A stretch of DNA of 10,312 nt from Pseudomonadota bacterium (GCA_021828745.1 JAJZDE010000044.1:1-10312); one strand, 5' to 3'; counted from the stretch's first letter, positions 1 to 7,223 are shown. The notes: generated from the sequence alone by a model not told the origin. Translations and numbers: made by a program.

Positions 1-65
1 CGGGCCAGGGTGGACGGGATGGGGATATCAGTTAGGCTATCTCCCGAGTGGATAAAGGCGTGAAT

Positions 66-500
66 ATGCATATGGACCCGCGTTTGAATGGCTACTTGAC
101 ACGCGCACTCACTCACGAGTTGGCGGCGGTACAGCAATATCTGATGCAGGCCAGGTTGACCGGCCTGTGGGGGTTATCTGCACAGAGCACACAATTCCGC
201 CGGGATGTGAATGAGGAACTGGTGCACGCCGAGCGCTTGATGGAACGCATGTTGGTCTTGGGGATTCCGTGTAATGCAACCCAGTTGCCGCCCATCCGCC
301 CAGGCAGAACGCTGGCGGAAATGCTGGAAATCGATCGCAAACTGGAAATCGAGGCGGTCCGGCTCTACGAAGAAGCGATGCTCTATTGCGCCAGACGCCA
401 GGATGAGGAAACGCAGGCGCTGATGCGCGCCCTCATGGAAGATGAGTTGGGTCATCTCAAGGAATTGGATCAGCAGTTGTCCGAATTACAGGGAGAATAA
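66..500 (+). CDS. Carboxysome-operon bacterioferritin-like diiron protein
   Basis: A 144-residue ferritin-like four-helix protein of the kind found in cso carboxysome operons. The full ferroxidase ligand set is visible: E18, E51-x-x-H54, E94 and E127-x-x-H130. This matches the known E. coli bacterioferritin positions when translation starts at the ATG at 66. That start also has an AAAGG Shine-Dalgarno about 7 bases upstream, so I prefer it to the upstream GTG codons at 48 and 60. Residue 52, the haem-ligand methionine in classical bacterioferritin, is leucine (context EELVHAERL), so haem binding at the dimer interface is unlikely. The protein is slightly shorter than E. coli Bfr (158 residues) and lacks much of its C-terminal tail. 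Its role in carboxysome organisms is not settled; iron handling or redox protection is inferred. The acRAF gene follows after 4 bases, implying one transcript. Confidence 0.88.
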   Translation: MHMDPRLNGYLTRALTHELAAVQQYLMQARLTGLWGLSAQSTQFRRDVNEELVHAERLMERMLVLGIPCNATQLPPIRPGRTLAEMLEIDRKLEIEAVRLYEEAMLYCARRQDEETQALMRALMEDELGHLKELDQQLSELQGE

Positions 501-504
501 GGCC

Positions 505-783
505 ATGATGCAAGCCAGGGATTCAGACACGGATATCACCACGTCAGAGGCGCGCAAGCCGGTATTGAACCGGCGCTTTGATTTCGGCAACTATGCCGAG
601 GCGAGGTCCTTCCTGGATAAACTGGCAGAATTGTCCAGGCGCGAGGACTACTATCCGAATTTGAGTTTTGGAAGAACTTACGTGATCGTCAGCATCGATG
701 CCGTGGGTTGGGCTGCGCTGGCCAGCCGGGAATCCGCCTTTATCAGCGAGATGGAAGCACTGGCTGCACCGGGCAAGATCTAG
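505..783 (+). CDS. Alpha-carboxysome Rubisco assembly factor acRAF (degenerate pterin dehydratase fold)
   Basis: A 92-residue protein resembling pterin-4a-carbinolamine dehydratase. Homologues in cso operons act as the Rubisco assembly factor acRAF, a chaperone for folding or assembly of form I Rubisco. Residues 1-20 are polar and probably flexible. The folded part starts near RRFDFGNYAEARSFLDKL (23-40), followed by the stretch that carries the enzyme's catalytic HHP motif. Here that motif is YYP (Y49, Y50, P51), so the histidines needed for dehydratase activity are missing. This supports a scaffold role rather than catalysis. Two in-frame ATGs lie at 505 and 508; a GGGAG element at 491-495 suits 505. 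It sits between the bacterioferritin-like gene and mcdA, the usual cso context. Family call is firm; the exact cellular role is taken from the family. Confidence 0.87.
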   Translation: MMQARDSDTDITTSEARKPVLNRRFDFGNYAEARSFLDKLAELSRREDYYPNLSFGRTYVIVSIDAVGWAALASRESAFISEMEALAAPGKI

Positions 784-798
784 CGGGCTGGCGCGGTA

Positions 799-1431
799 AT
801 GGCTGACAGGATCATCGCGATAATCAACCAGAAGGGCGGAACCGGCAAGACCACTCTGGCCCTGAACCTGGCGGCGGGGTTGGCGTTGCGCGGTTCGACT
901 CATCTGGTGGATGCCGACCCCCAACGCTCCGTCAGCCAGTGGGTCGGGATGGGCGCCGGGCATGCCGTCCTGCCGTTGGCCGTGCTGGGAGGCGACTCTG
1001 TCGCCACCCTGGCAAAACTGGCGCGCAACCACCGTTATGTGGTGGTGGATTGTCCACCCGCTGTGCAAGGGCCGGTCATCGATGCGGTGATGGCTTCTGC
1101 CAACCTCGTGCTGATCCCGGTGCTGCCTTCGCCGCTTGACCTGTGGGCGAGCGTGGAGATGGGGGCGCTGGTGAGTCGGGCGCGGCAGAAAAACCCGGCA
1201 TTGCAAGCTCGCCTGGTCCTGAATCAGATGGAAACTCGCAATACCCTGTCCCGCGCCATGCGTGAAGCAGTGGCGGCGTTCGATATGCCCGTTCTGGATG
1301 CCGACATGCAGCGACGTGCGGCCTACCGCAGCGCTGCAGTGGAAGGGACGAGCGTCTATGGTATGGGCAAGCGTGCGCAAACCGCAGTGGCGGATATCGA
1401 AGCGATCATCGAGGAGGTTTTATGTCTGTGA
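799..1431 (+). CDS. mcdA: McdA, ParA-type ATPase positioning carboxysomes
   Basis: A 210-residue ParA/MinD-family ATPase. It has a deviant Walker A motif KGGTGKTT at 12-19 with the signature lysine K12 and catalytic lysine K17, an A' motif DADPQRS from 38, and a Walker B-like VVVDCPP at 81-87. Alpha-carboxysome McdA is known to form ATP-dependent gradients on the nucleoid that spread carboxysomes through the cell together with McdB. The identification as McdA, not a chromosomal or plasmid ParA, comes from its place after acRAF and from the overlapping downstream gene with McdB features. At 210 residues it is compact, with no N-terminal DNA-binding domain. It starts 15 bases after acRAF without a clear Shine-Dalgarno, so translation is probably coupled. 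Its last 10 bases overlap mcdB. Confidence 0.9.
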   Translation: MADRIIAIINQKGGTGKTTLALNLAAGLALRGSTHLVDADPQRSVSQWVGMGAGHAVLPLAVLGGDSVATLAKLARNHRYVVVDCPPAVQGPVIDAVMASANLVLIPVLPSPLDLWASVEMGALVSRARQKNPALQARLVLNQMETRNTLSRAMREAVAAFDMPVLDADMQRRAAYRSAAVEGTSVYGMGKRAQTAVADIEAIIEEVLCL

Positions 1432-1622
1432 AAAAAATGGGGACAAAACTTGCGCAAGGCGTACATCAGGTCAAAGCCCAGCAGGATGAGGTGCCGCCGG
1501 ACGAGGGGCTGAACGCCCCACTGGTCGCCAGAACGAAATCGGTGCGGAGTGCAGCCAAACCCGAACCCGCCAAGGTCAGCAAGCCTGGTGCGTTGCACCC
1601 GCATCGAGTTTGGCCCGACTGA
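1422..1622 (+). CDS. mcdB: McdB, small disordered carboxysome adaptor
   Basis: A 66-residue, highly polar protein with no evident globular fold. It has a basic N-terminus (SVKKMGTKLAQGVHQVKAQQ, residues 2-21), a proline- and alanine-rich middle, and a C-terminus ending HPHRVWPD. The tryptophan near the C-terminus (W64) fits the conserved C-terminal tryptophan known for McdB proteins, which mediates carboxysome association. McdB links McdA to the carboxysome surface and stimulates its ATPase. The ATG at 1422 has a strong GAGGAGG Shine-Dalgarno at 1411-1417 and overlaps the mcdA end by 10 bases, so the pair is probably co-translated. It is among the shorter plausible McdB proteins. The call rests on gene position and the terminal motif rather than on broad sequence similarity. 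Confidence 0.8.
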   Translation: MSVKKMGTKLAQGVHQVKAQQDEVPPDEGLNAPLVARTKSVRSAAKPEPAKVSKPGALHPHRVWPD

Positions 1623-1651
1623 GCGGTGTGTCTCTGTTCCGCTCTATTTTT
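1621..1651 (+). terminator. Candidate intrinsic terminator after mcdB
   Basis: GAGCGG at 1621-1626, overlapping the mcdB stop codon, is the exact reverse complement of CCGCTC at 1639-1644. A T-rich run, TATTTTT, follows at 1645-1651. The stem is 6 bp of mostly GC pairs with a 12-base loop, a modest hairpin, so termination could be partial. It would separate the cso transcript from cbbQO. Confidence 0.45.
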
Positions 1652-1819
1652 CAGGGACGGAGCGAGTAGTCAGACGGGTATAAACCTGCCGACAAGGTTG
1701 CTGTTTGTATACCGACCAGAATCTGTTTTGTATCGTGCCGCAATTTGCGACGTGGGGCAGTGTGACATTCATGGCGATGCCAACGACGGCCCCCCACCTA
1801 CCCACTAAAAGGAGTCACC
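1623..1819 (+). other. Intergenic region mcdB-cbbQ with possible cbbQO promoter
   Basis: This 197-base gap is the longest break on the + strand before cbbR. I see no convincing gene in it: the open frame from 1626 to 1808 has no family features and an atypical composition. Besides the hairpin at its left end, it holds two TTGTAT hexamers at 1705-1710 and 1728-1733, separated by 17 bases. These are compatible with a weak sigma70-type -35/-10 pair but not diagnostic. An AAGGAG Shine-Dalgarno lies at 1809-1814, 5 bases before the cbbQ ATG. Confidence 0.4.
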
Positions 1820-2623
1820 ATGAATGACGTGATCAACCAGTACCGCATCGAAAAAGAGCCCTACTACCATACCGTTGCCGACGAGGTCGATCTTTACGAG
1901 GCGGCCTACGGCGTGCGCATGCCGATGATGCTCAAAGGACCGACGGGATGCGGCAAGACTCGTTTTGTCGAATACATGGCATGGAAGTTGGGCAAGCCCC
2001 TGATAACCGTGGCCTGCAACGAAGACATGACCGCCTCCGACCTGGTCGGACGCTTTCTGTTGGACGCCAACGGCACCCGCTGGCAGGATGGGCCGCTCGC
2101 CATCGCCGCCCGGTTTGGGGCAATCTGTTACCTCGACGAGGTGGTGGAAGCCCGGCAGGATACCACCGTGGTGATTCACCCCCTGACGGACAATCGCAGG
2201 GTGCTGCCCCTGGAAAAGAAAGGGGAGTTGGTGCACGCCCATCCAGATTTTCAGATCGTGATTTCCTACAATCCGGGCTATCAGAGTCTGATGAAGGATC
2301 TGAAACAGTCTACCAAGCAACGCTTCGGCGCACTCGACTTCAATTATCCCGAGCATGGGATCGAGGTGGAGATCGTTTCGCACGAGACAGGAGTGTCCGG
2401 CGAGATTTCCGACAAACTGATTTCGATTGCAGAGCGGGCGAGAAACCTCAAGGGGCACGGTCTGGACGAAGGCATTTCCACCCGGATGCTGGTGTATGCG
2501 GGCAGTCTGATCGCCAAGGGGGTAGATCCCAGGAATGCTTGCCGCGTTGCGTTGATTCGTCCGATCACCGACGACCCCGACATGCGCGATGCGCTTGATG
2601 CAGCAGTGACGACTTTCTTCTAG
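1820..2623 (+). CDS. cbbQ: CbbQ, MoxR-type AAA+ ATPase of the Rubisco activase
   Basis: A 267-residue AAA+ ATPase of the MoxR/CbbQ type. Walker A is GPTGCGKT at 40-47, Walker B is ICYLDEV at 102-108 (D106, E107), a sensor-1 asparagine lies in ISYNPGYQ (N151), and a probable arginine finger is R168 in KQSTKQRF. CbbQ hexamers bind one CbbO and use ATP to remodel Rubisco and release inhibitory sugar phosphates. Length matches the family. The start is set by AAGGAG at 1809-1814. cbbO follows after 37 bases on the same strand, the standard activase arrangement. Its place directly after mcdAB suggests the carboxysome-associated form of CbbQ, which is an inference. No motif is damaged. Confidence 0.95.
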   Translation: MNDVINQYRIEKEPYYHTVADEVDLYEAAYGVRMPMMLKGPTGCGKTRFVEYMAWKLGKPLITVACNEDMTASDLVGRFLLDANGTRWQDGPLAIAARFGAICYLDEVVEARQDTTVVIHPLTDNRRVLPLEKKGELVHAHPDFQIVISYNPGYQSLMKDLKQSTKQRFGALDFNYPEHGIEVEIVSHETGVSGEISDKLISIAERARNLKGHGLDEGISTRMLVYAGSLIAKGVDPRNACRVALIRPITDDPDMRDALDAAVTTFF

Positions 2624-2660
2624 ACACGGGTCATACAACGGAACTTGCCGGAGCAGAAAG

Positions 2661-4994
2661 ATGGCAATAGAACTCGAAAAGTACCAGGATATATTGGACG
2701 AACTCGGTGACCACGCCGGCGAAGTGCTGCGCGCCTCCTGGGGCGAGGCGGCGCGGGTGTTCGGCCCGCGTGGTCTGGAAGCCTATCTGCGTGGCGCAAC
2801 CAGCCTGAAATCGTTGGGCCGTGGTACTGACCTGGTGGCATCCTTTATCCAGAGTGCACCGGCGGTGGCGCGCGAACTGGGCGAGGATGCGGTGAGCGAT
2901 TTGATTGCCGCTGCCATCCGGATGTATTCCAAAACCAGCGCCACTGTGATCTCCCTGTTTTTTTCTTCCAGTCCGATCGCTGCTTCCCGGTTGGGCGACC
3001 CGGAACTGTTCCGGAGTTATCTACACCTGATCGATACCCTGCTCGCCCAGGCACCGCGTGGTGTACGCCCGATGCTGGATCACCTCGGCACCCTGCTCGG
3101 GCAACTGACTCTCGGCGGTCTGCGCCGTTGGGCGCTGTGGGGCGCCCAGGCGCACAAGGCGGATTTTGATGCCCAAGTCAGATATTTCGGCCTGGAGAGC
3201 CCGGAATCCTTGGGCGTTCTGCAAAAGGAACGCAAGGGCACCTTGTTTGTCGATGTACAGCGACGCATCGGCATGTACCTGCGCGCCTTGTGGGGGCGAG
3301 ATTTCTTCATGCGTCCCACCAGCGGCGACTTTGAACAGCGCGAAGGCTACCGGCCCTATATCGAGGGCTACATCATTCACTTGCCCGACGCCTATGACGA
3401 CCTCGAGACTCCTTCCGGCAAGACCGATGGTGTGGATCTTTATCGGGCAGCCTGTGCCCATGCTGCTGCCCATCAAATGTACACAAAAGACCCTCTTTCC
3501 GCCGAAGCGCTCACACCCCTGCAAATGGCGGTTATCGGCATCATTGAAGACGCACGCGTGGAGCAACTGGCGATCAACAGTTTCCCAGGCCTTGCGCCTT
3601 TGTGGCAAAAACTTCACCACGCCACGCCCGACCGGAATGCGAGCATTGGCGATTATCTCGACCGTATTGCACATGCCTTGCTGGACCCGGACTACGCAGA
3701 CCCCGATCCGCTGATTGTCAAGGCGAGACTGCTGTTTGCCGGACAGGCGCATCTGCTTGCGAGCAATCAACTCGCGTGGGACCTGGGTGTGACGCTTGCC
3801 CACGACCTGATGCAGATGCAGTTGCCCTATAGCCCACATACCGATGTGCTCAACGCGCCCTATCGCGATGACAATCGGTATCTGTGGGATTTTGACGAGG
3901 TCTCGGATTTCGCGCATGCGGAACCATGGAAGGAAAAGCAGGTACGCAAGCATGTCAGCCTCATGGAGTTTGCCAACGAGGTCGAGGTCGAGAACGCAGG
4001 TGACGATGCACAGGAAATCTGGGTGTTGTCCAGTGAGCTTTTTCCCTACGAAGATCTTGGAAAGAGTTACAACGAACTGGAAGGCAAGGAACCTCCTCCC
4101 CAGCCTTACCACTACGCAGAATGGGACTACCAGATGCAACTGGAGCGCCCGGATTGGTGTACCGTGCTGGAAAAGCACCCGAAACCGGGCGAAGTGGAGG
4201 TCATTGACGACATCGTAGTCAAGTACAAACCCATCATCGGCAGGCTCAAGTATCTGATCGAAGCCATGCAGCCGCAGGGGGTGCAGCGCCTGCGCAAGCA
4301 GGAGGACGGCGATGAGATCGATCTGAACGCCGCAGTGCGCGCCATGATCGAGATGCGCATGGGTGAGCAGCCCGACCCGCGCGTCATGATGCGCAATGTG
4401 CGTAAAGTGCGCGATCTTTCGGTACTGCTGCTGATCGACCTGTCCGAATCCACCAATGATCCCGTGCTGGGTTCGGACAACACGGTGCTGCAGTTGGCGC
4501 GCGAAGCCACGGTACTGCTGGCCGATGCACTCGACAAGATCGGTGATCCCTTCGCCATTCACGGCTTCGATTCCAATGGACGCCACGACGTGGAGTACTT
4601 TCGCTTCAAGGATTTCGATGCGCCTTACAACGACCTGCCCAAGTCACGTCTGGCGGGCATGAGCGGTCAGTTGTCCACACGCATGGGTGCGGCGATGCGT
4701 CATGCCGGCTCGATTCTGAAGCGTCGGCCCAGCAACAAGAAGTTGCTGCTGGTGGTCACTGATGGCGAACCCGCCGACAACGATGTGCGCGACCCGCAAT
4801 ACCTGCGCTTTGACGCCAAGAAAGCGGTGGAAGAGTTGACCCGGGTCGGCATCACCACCTATTGTCTGAGCCTGGACCCCAGGGCTGACCAGTACGTGTC
4901 GCGCATTTTCGGCGCCAGGAACTACATGGTGGTGGACCACGTGCAAAGGCTGCCAGAAAAGTTGCCGCTCCTGTACATGGGGCTCACGCGATGA
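2661..4994 (+). CDS. cbbO: CbbO, VWA-domain adaptor of the CbbQO Rubisco activase
   Basis: A 777-residue protein with a large helical N-terminal and middle part and a C-terminal von Willebrand factor A domain from about residue 580. The metal-ion-dependent adhesion site is complete: D593-x-S595-x-S597 (DLSES), T673 (LSTRMG) and D701 (VTDGEPAD). In the family, CbbO bridges the CbbQ hexamer to Rubisco; the VWA site recognises an acidic residue of the Rubisco large subunit, so activase function is likely intact. The length is normal for CbbO. The ATG at 2661 has GGAG at 2650-2653, 7 bases upstream. Its TGA overlaps the ATG of a small downstream ORF (ATGA at 4991-4994), suggesting that ORF is translationally coupled. 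No frameshift or truncation is seen. Confidence 0.94.
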   Translation: MAIELEKYQDILDELGDHAGEVLRASWGEAARVFGPRGLEAYLRGATSLKSLGRGTDLVASFIQSAPAVARELGEDAVSDLIAAAIRMYSKTSATVISLFFSSSPIAASRLGDPELFRSYLHLIDTLLAQAPRGVRPMLDHLGTLLGQLTLGGLRRWALWGAQAHKADFDAQVRYFGLESPESLGVLQKERKGTLFVDVQRRIGMYLRALWGRDFFMRPTSGDFEQREGYRPYIEGYIIHLPDAYDDLETPSGKTDGVDLYRAACAHAAAHQMYTKDPLSAEALTPLQMAVIGIIEDARVEQLAINSFPGLAPLWQKLHHATPDRNASIGDYLDRIAHALLDPDYADPDPLIVKARLLFAGQAHLLASNQLAWDLGVTLAHDLMQMQLPYSPHTDVLNAPYRDDNRYLWDFDEVSDFAHAEPWKEKQVRKHVSLMEFANEVEVENAGDDAQEIWVLSSELFPYEDLGKSYNELEGKEPPPQPYHYAEWDYQMQLERPDWCTVLEKHPKPGEVEVIDDIVVKYKPIIGRLKYLIEAMQPQGVQRLRKQEDGDEIDLNAAVRAMIEMRMGEQPDPRVMMRNVRKVRDLSVLLLIDLSESTNDPVLGSDNTVLQLAREATVLLADALDKIGDPFAIHGFDSNGRHDVEYFRFKDFDAPYNDLPKSRLAGMSGQLSTRMGAAMRHAGSILKRRPSNKKLLLVVTDGEPADNDVRDPQYLRFDAKKAVEELTRVGITTYCLSLDPRADQYVSRIFGARNYMVVDHVQRLPEKLPLLYMGLTR

Positions 4995-5167
4995 AGAACC
5001 TGCCGCACAGTTCCAACAGTCTGTTGATACGCGCACTGCACTGGGCGGAGTGGTTGGGGCTGGTTCTGATCGCCAGGATTCTTGTCACCGGCGTAGGCAA
5101 GACGTGCGCCAATGAATCGCTGGAACAGGTTTACACTCATCCGCTATGGGCGGCGGGCGGCGTCTGA
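4991..5167 (+). CDS. Small ORF (58 residues) overlapping the cbbO stop
   Basis: A 58-residue ORF whose ATG overlaps the cbbO TGA as ATGA, a classic coupling junction, and whose stop lies 6 bases before the sua5 ATG. It therefore fills the whole gap between the two genes. A GGGG tract at about 4979-4982 could serve as a weak Shine-Dalgarno. The N-terminus is short and polar (MKNLPHSSNS). It is followed by a hydrophobic, tryptophan-containing stretch at about residues 18-35 (HWAEWLGLVLIARILVTG), which could be one membrane or amphipathic helix. The rest is polar, ending PLWAAGGV. I recognise no family. Support is positional plus the hydrophobic segment; it could instead be a chance frame that only carries ribosomes from cbbO to sua5. 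Confidence 0.5.
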   Translation: MKNLPHSSNSLLIRALHWAEWLGLVLIARILVTGVGKTCANESLEQVYTHPLWAAGGV

Positions 5168-5173
5168 ACTCGT

Positions 5174-6187
5174 ATGCTTTCGACCGAGAAATTGCTTGCC
5201 GCCGTGCAGTGGGCTGTGAAGGCACTGCGCGACGGTGGGCTCGTCGCCTTTCCCACCGAGACCGTCTACGGTCTTGGGGCGGATGCTGAAAATCCCTCGG
5301 CTGTAACTCGCATCTTTGCGGCAAAGGGCCGACCAGCCGACCATCCGCTGATCGTCCATATCGCGAGTCCCGAACAAATCACCCACTGGGCCAAGGATGT
5401 TCCGCCTGCGGCTTGGCGCCTCGCGGGGCGCTACTGGCCGGGGCCGCTCACGCTGATTCTGCGTCGCGCCTGCCGCGTGCCCGATATTGTCACTGGTGGT
5501 CAGGACACGGTGGGGCTGCGCGTTCCCGATCATCCACTTGCATTGGCGCTGCTCGAGGCCTTCGGCGGCGGAATTGCCGCTCCTTCCGCCAATCGCTTTG
5601 GCCGGGTGAGTCCCACCACCGCAGCGCATGTGCGCGAAGAACTGGGCGATGCCATGGACTTGATCCTGGACGGGGGGCCCTGCCGCGTGGGCATCGAGTC
5701 CACCATTCTCGATTTGAGTGGACATCAGCCCCGGCTATTGCGTCCCGGCGCGATCACTCCTGCCGAGATCGAAGCCGTTCTCGAGCAGCCAATTGCCCGG
5801 CCGGATAACGATGCGCCGCGGGCACCTGGCATGCTGCGCTCCCATTATGCTCCGCAAACCCCGGTCTACCTGGTTTCAACTGCGAATCTGGAAGCCGAAG
5901 CGCACCGGCATCTCGCACAAGGGCGGCGCGTTGCAGTGCTGTCCAGAGCCGCTCCTATTCTACCCGAGGCTCGTCTCTGGCAGGGTATGCCAACTCACCC
6001 GGCGGGATGGGCCCACGAACTGTACGCGCGGCTGCGCGACCTGGATGTGCAATGTTTCGATTGCATTCTGGTCGAGGCGCCACCCGCCGGTGTGGACTGG
6101 CAGGCGGTGGGCGACCGGCTGGAGCGCGCTGCTTCGGCGCAAGGTACGGTGCTCCCCAACAACCGGCTCATGAAAAATGCTTACTGA
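5174..6187 (+). CDS. Sua5/YrdC-type L-threonylcarbamoyladenylate synthase
   Basis: A 337-residue enzyme that makes threonylcarbamoyl-AMP from threonine, bicarbonate/CO2 and ATP, the first step of t6A37 tRNA modification. The YrdC domain (about 10-205) shows FPTETVYGLGADA (26-38), KGRPADHPLIVHI (51-63), the WPGPLTLIL segment (88-96), GLRVPDHP (114-121), PSANRFGRVSPT (137-148) and GIESTILDL (173-181). The linker APGMLRSHYAP (217-227) leads into a C-terminal Sua5 domain, so this is the long Sua5/YwlC form, not the short TsaC form. It starts 6 bases after the 58-residue ORF without a clear Shine-Dalgarno, implying coupling to the cbbQO transcript. Its last 20 bases overlap the convergent sensor gene. 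Since the enzyme consumes bicarbonate, the linkage to carbon fixation is suggestive, but a housekeeping passenger is equally possible. Confidence 0.93.
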   Translation: MLSTEKLLAAVQWAVKALRDGGLVAFPTETVYGLGADAENPSAVTRIFAAKGRPADHPLIVHIASPEQITHWAKDVPPAAWRLAGRYWPGPLTLILRRACRVPDIVTGGQDTVGLRVPDHPLALALLEAFGGGIAAPSANRFGRVSPTTAAHVREELGDAMDLILDGGPCRVGIESTILDLSGHQPRLLRPGAITPAEIEAVLEQPIARPDNDAPRAPGMLRSHYAPQTPVYLVSTANLEAEAHRHLAQGRRVAVLSRAAPILPEARLWQGMPTHPAGWAHELYARLRDLDVQCFDCILVEAPPAGVDWQAVGDRLERAASAQGTVLPNNRLMKNAY

Positions 6188-7223
6188 TACTTGTCCCGCT
6201 GTGGGTATTATTCTGGAACACCTGATCCATTTTGAGGAATTCATCATACGGAATGTAATGAGACCCATCGCATGAGAACGTCAAGCCCACTATCCCATTG
6301 AAAATGTTGAGTGTGCCGGAGCGCAGGTATAACATTTCATTCATGAACCGCAGTTCCCTCAGGGTATCCAGCACGGCACGGATCTGCTGGGCGGGCACCA
6401 GTGCATCGGTGGGGTAGGGTCGCTTGGGATACGCCATGCAACTGTCTGGATCAGCCAGCGTATCCATGGCCAACACACGATAACGATACGGGTCGTCCAT
6501 TACCCAGACAACGGCCTGACTGCTGGAGAAATGTAGAATCACATGATAGACACCGTGGTCGAGGATCAACTCTTCCACCACGCTGAGGACCGTATCCAGG
6601 TGTCTGTCCATCACACTTTTCGAACGAGCCTGGCTGGGTGCCGCCCCAATGGGGGAGTCGCCAACGAATTGGCGCCAGTGACGGGGTTCTTCATAGAGTT
6701 GGTGCGTCTGCGGCAAATCACGCAAGGCAAAATCGGCACCTATGAAACCGAGTACCCTTCCATCGGCATTGCGCACAAATTGAATGGCAGTCAACGAAGG
6801 ACGCAGCGCCCGCAGGCTGATATAGGCTTCGCACAACAGGAAATCGGTGGCCTGGACCCCTTCACGAAGGTAAGGCCACTGTTGGTAATGCTGTTCGCGG
6901 TTCTTGTCAAAAAACCCCGTAGCCAGCAGCGCTTCTCTCATGTAGGGCCGGTCTGACCGTTCCCGCCCGAAATGTTCTGCAACCAGCCCATCGCGGCTTA
7001 TGTTGGAAGTGAGTTGTACCGCGTTCGTATCCAGTGCATACAGGAACTTGCAGTAAGGCACGGAGGGAAATGCTTCGTTCAGTACCGTCTCCATCTTTGC
7101 GCGATCAGCCCAGACATGGCTGCATGCTTCCGCCAATTGATGCAACGGCTCGTACAGTAACTCGGTGAGCATTTCACGCTGCTGAACGATGCTTTTATAT
7201 AAAGATTCCTTGGGTTGATTCAT
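6168..7223 (-). CDS. Soluble PDC/Cache-like sensor domain protein
   Basis: A 351-residue protein with no signal peptide and no membrane segment. Residues about 15-170 look like a PDC/Cache sensor fold: an N-terminal helix, then CKFLYALDTNAVQLTSNIS (58-76), DRPYMREAL (91-99) and the beta-rich stretch ending RNADGRVLGFIGADFALRDL (151-170). These resemble the ligand-pocket signature of PDC domains. Residues about 200-335 form a second region I cannot assign; no kinase, GGDEF, HTH or chemotaxis output motif is visible. Most Cache domains are extracytoplasmic, so a soluble one without an output domain is odd. The start at 7223 has a strong AAGGAG Shine-Dalgarno 7 bases upstream. It is divergent from cbbR across 199 bases, so it may be a CbbR target or partner. 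The fold call is moderately sure; the function is unknown. Confidence 0.7.
   Translation of the reverse strand: MNQPKESLYKSIVQQREMLTELLYEPLHQLAEACSHVWADRAKMETVLNEAFPSVPYCKFLYALDTNAVQLTSNISRDGLVAEHFGRERSDRPYMREALLATGFFDKNREQHYQQWPYLREGVQATDFLLCEAYISLRALRPSLTAIQFVRNADGRVLGFIGADFALRDLPQTHQLYEEPRHWRQFVGDSPIGAAPSQARSKSVMDRHLDTVLSVVEELILDHGVYHVILHFSSSQAVVWVMDDPYRYRVLAMDTLADPDSCMAYPKRPYPTDALVPAQQIRAVLDTLRELRFMNEMLYLRSGTLNIFNGIVGLTFSCDGSHYIPYDEFLKMDQVFQNNTHSGTSISKHFS

Noticed and set aside
1..65. Possible 3' end of an upstream cso gene (a frame ending in TAG at 33-35).
   Set aside because: Only about 11 codons are visible and none match a shell protein end I can recognise; other frames also end in this stretch.
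544..1380. 278-residue minus-strand open frame opposite acRAF and mcdA.
   Set aside because: It is the antisense of two well-supported genes; its His/Arg/Gln-rich composition is typical of a shadow frame in GC-rich DNA.
1626..1808. 60-codon open frame in the mcdB-cbbQ gap.
   Set aside because: Non-ATG start, no Shine-Dalgarno, no family features, and it overlaps the hairpin and possible promoter elements.
1805..2638. 277-residue minus-strand open frame opposite cbbQ.
   Set aside because: Exact shadow of cbbQ, which has all AAA+ motifs intact.
3021..4586. 521-residue minus-strand open frame inside cbbO.
   Set aside because: Long only because cbbO is GC-rich and long. CbbO with its complete VWA metal site explains the region, and the antisense protein shows no domain.
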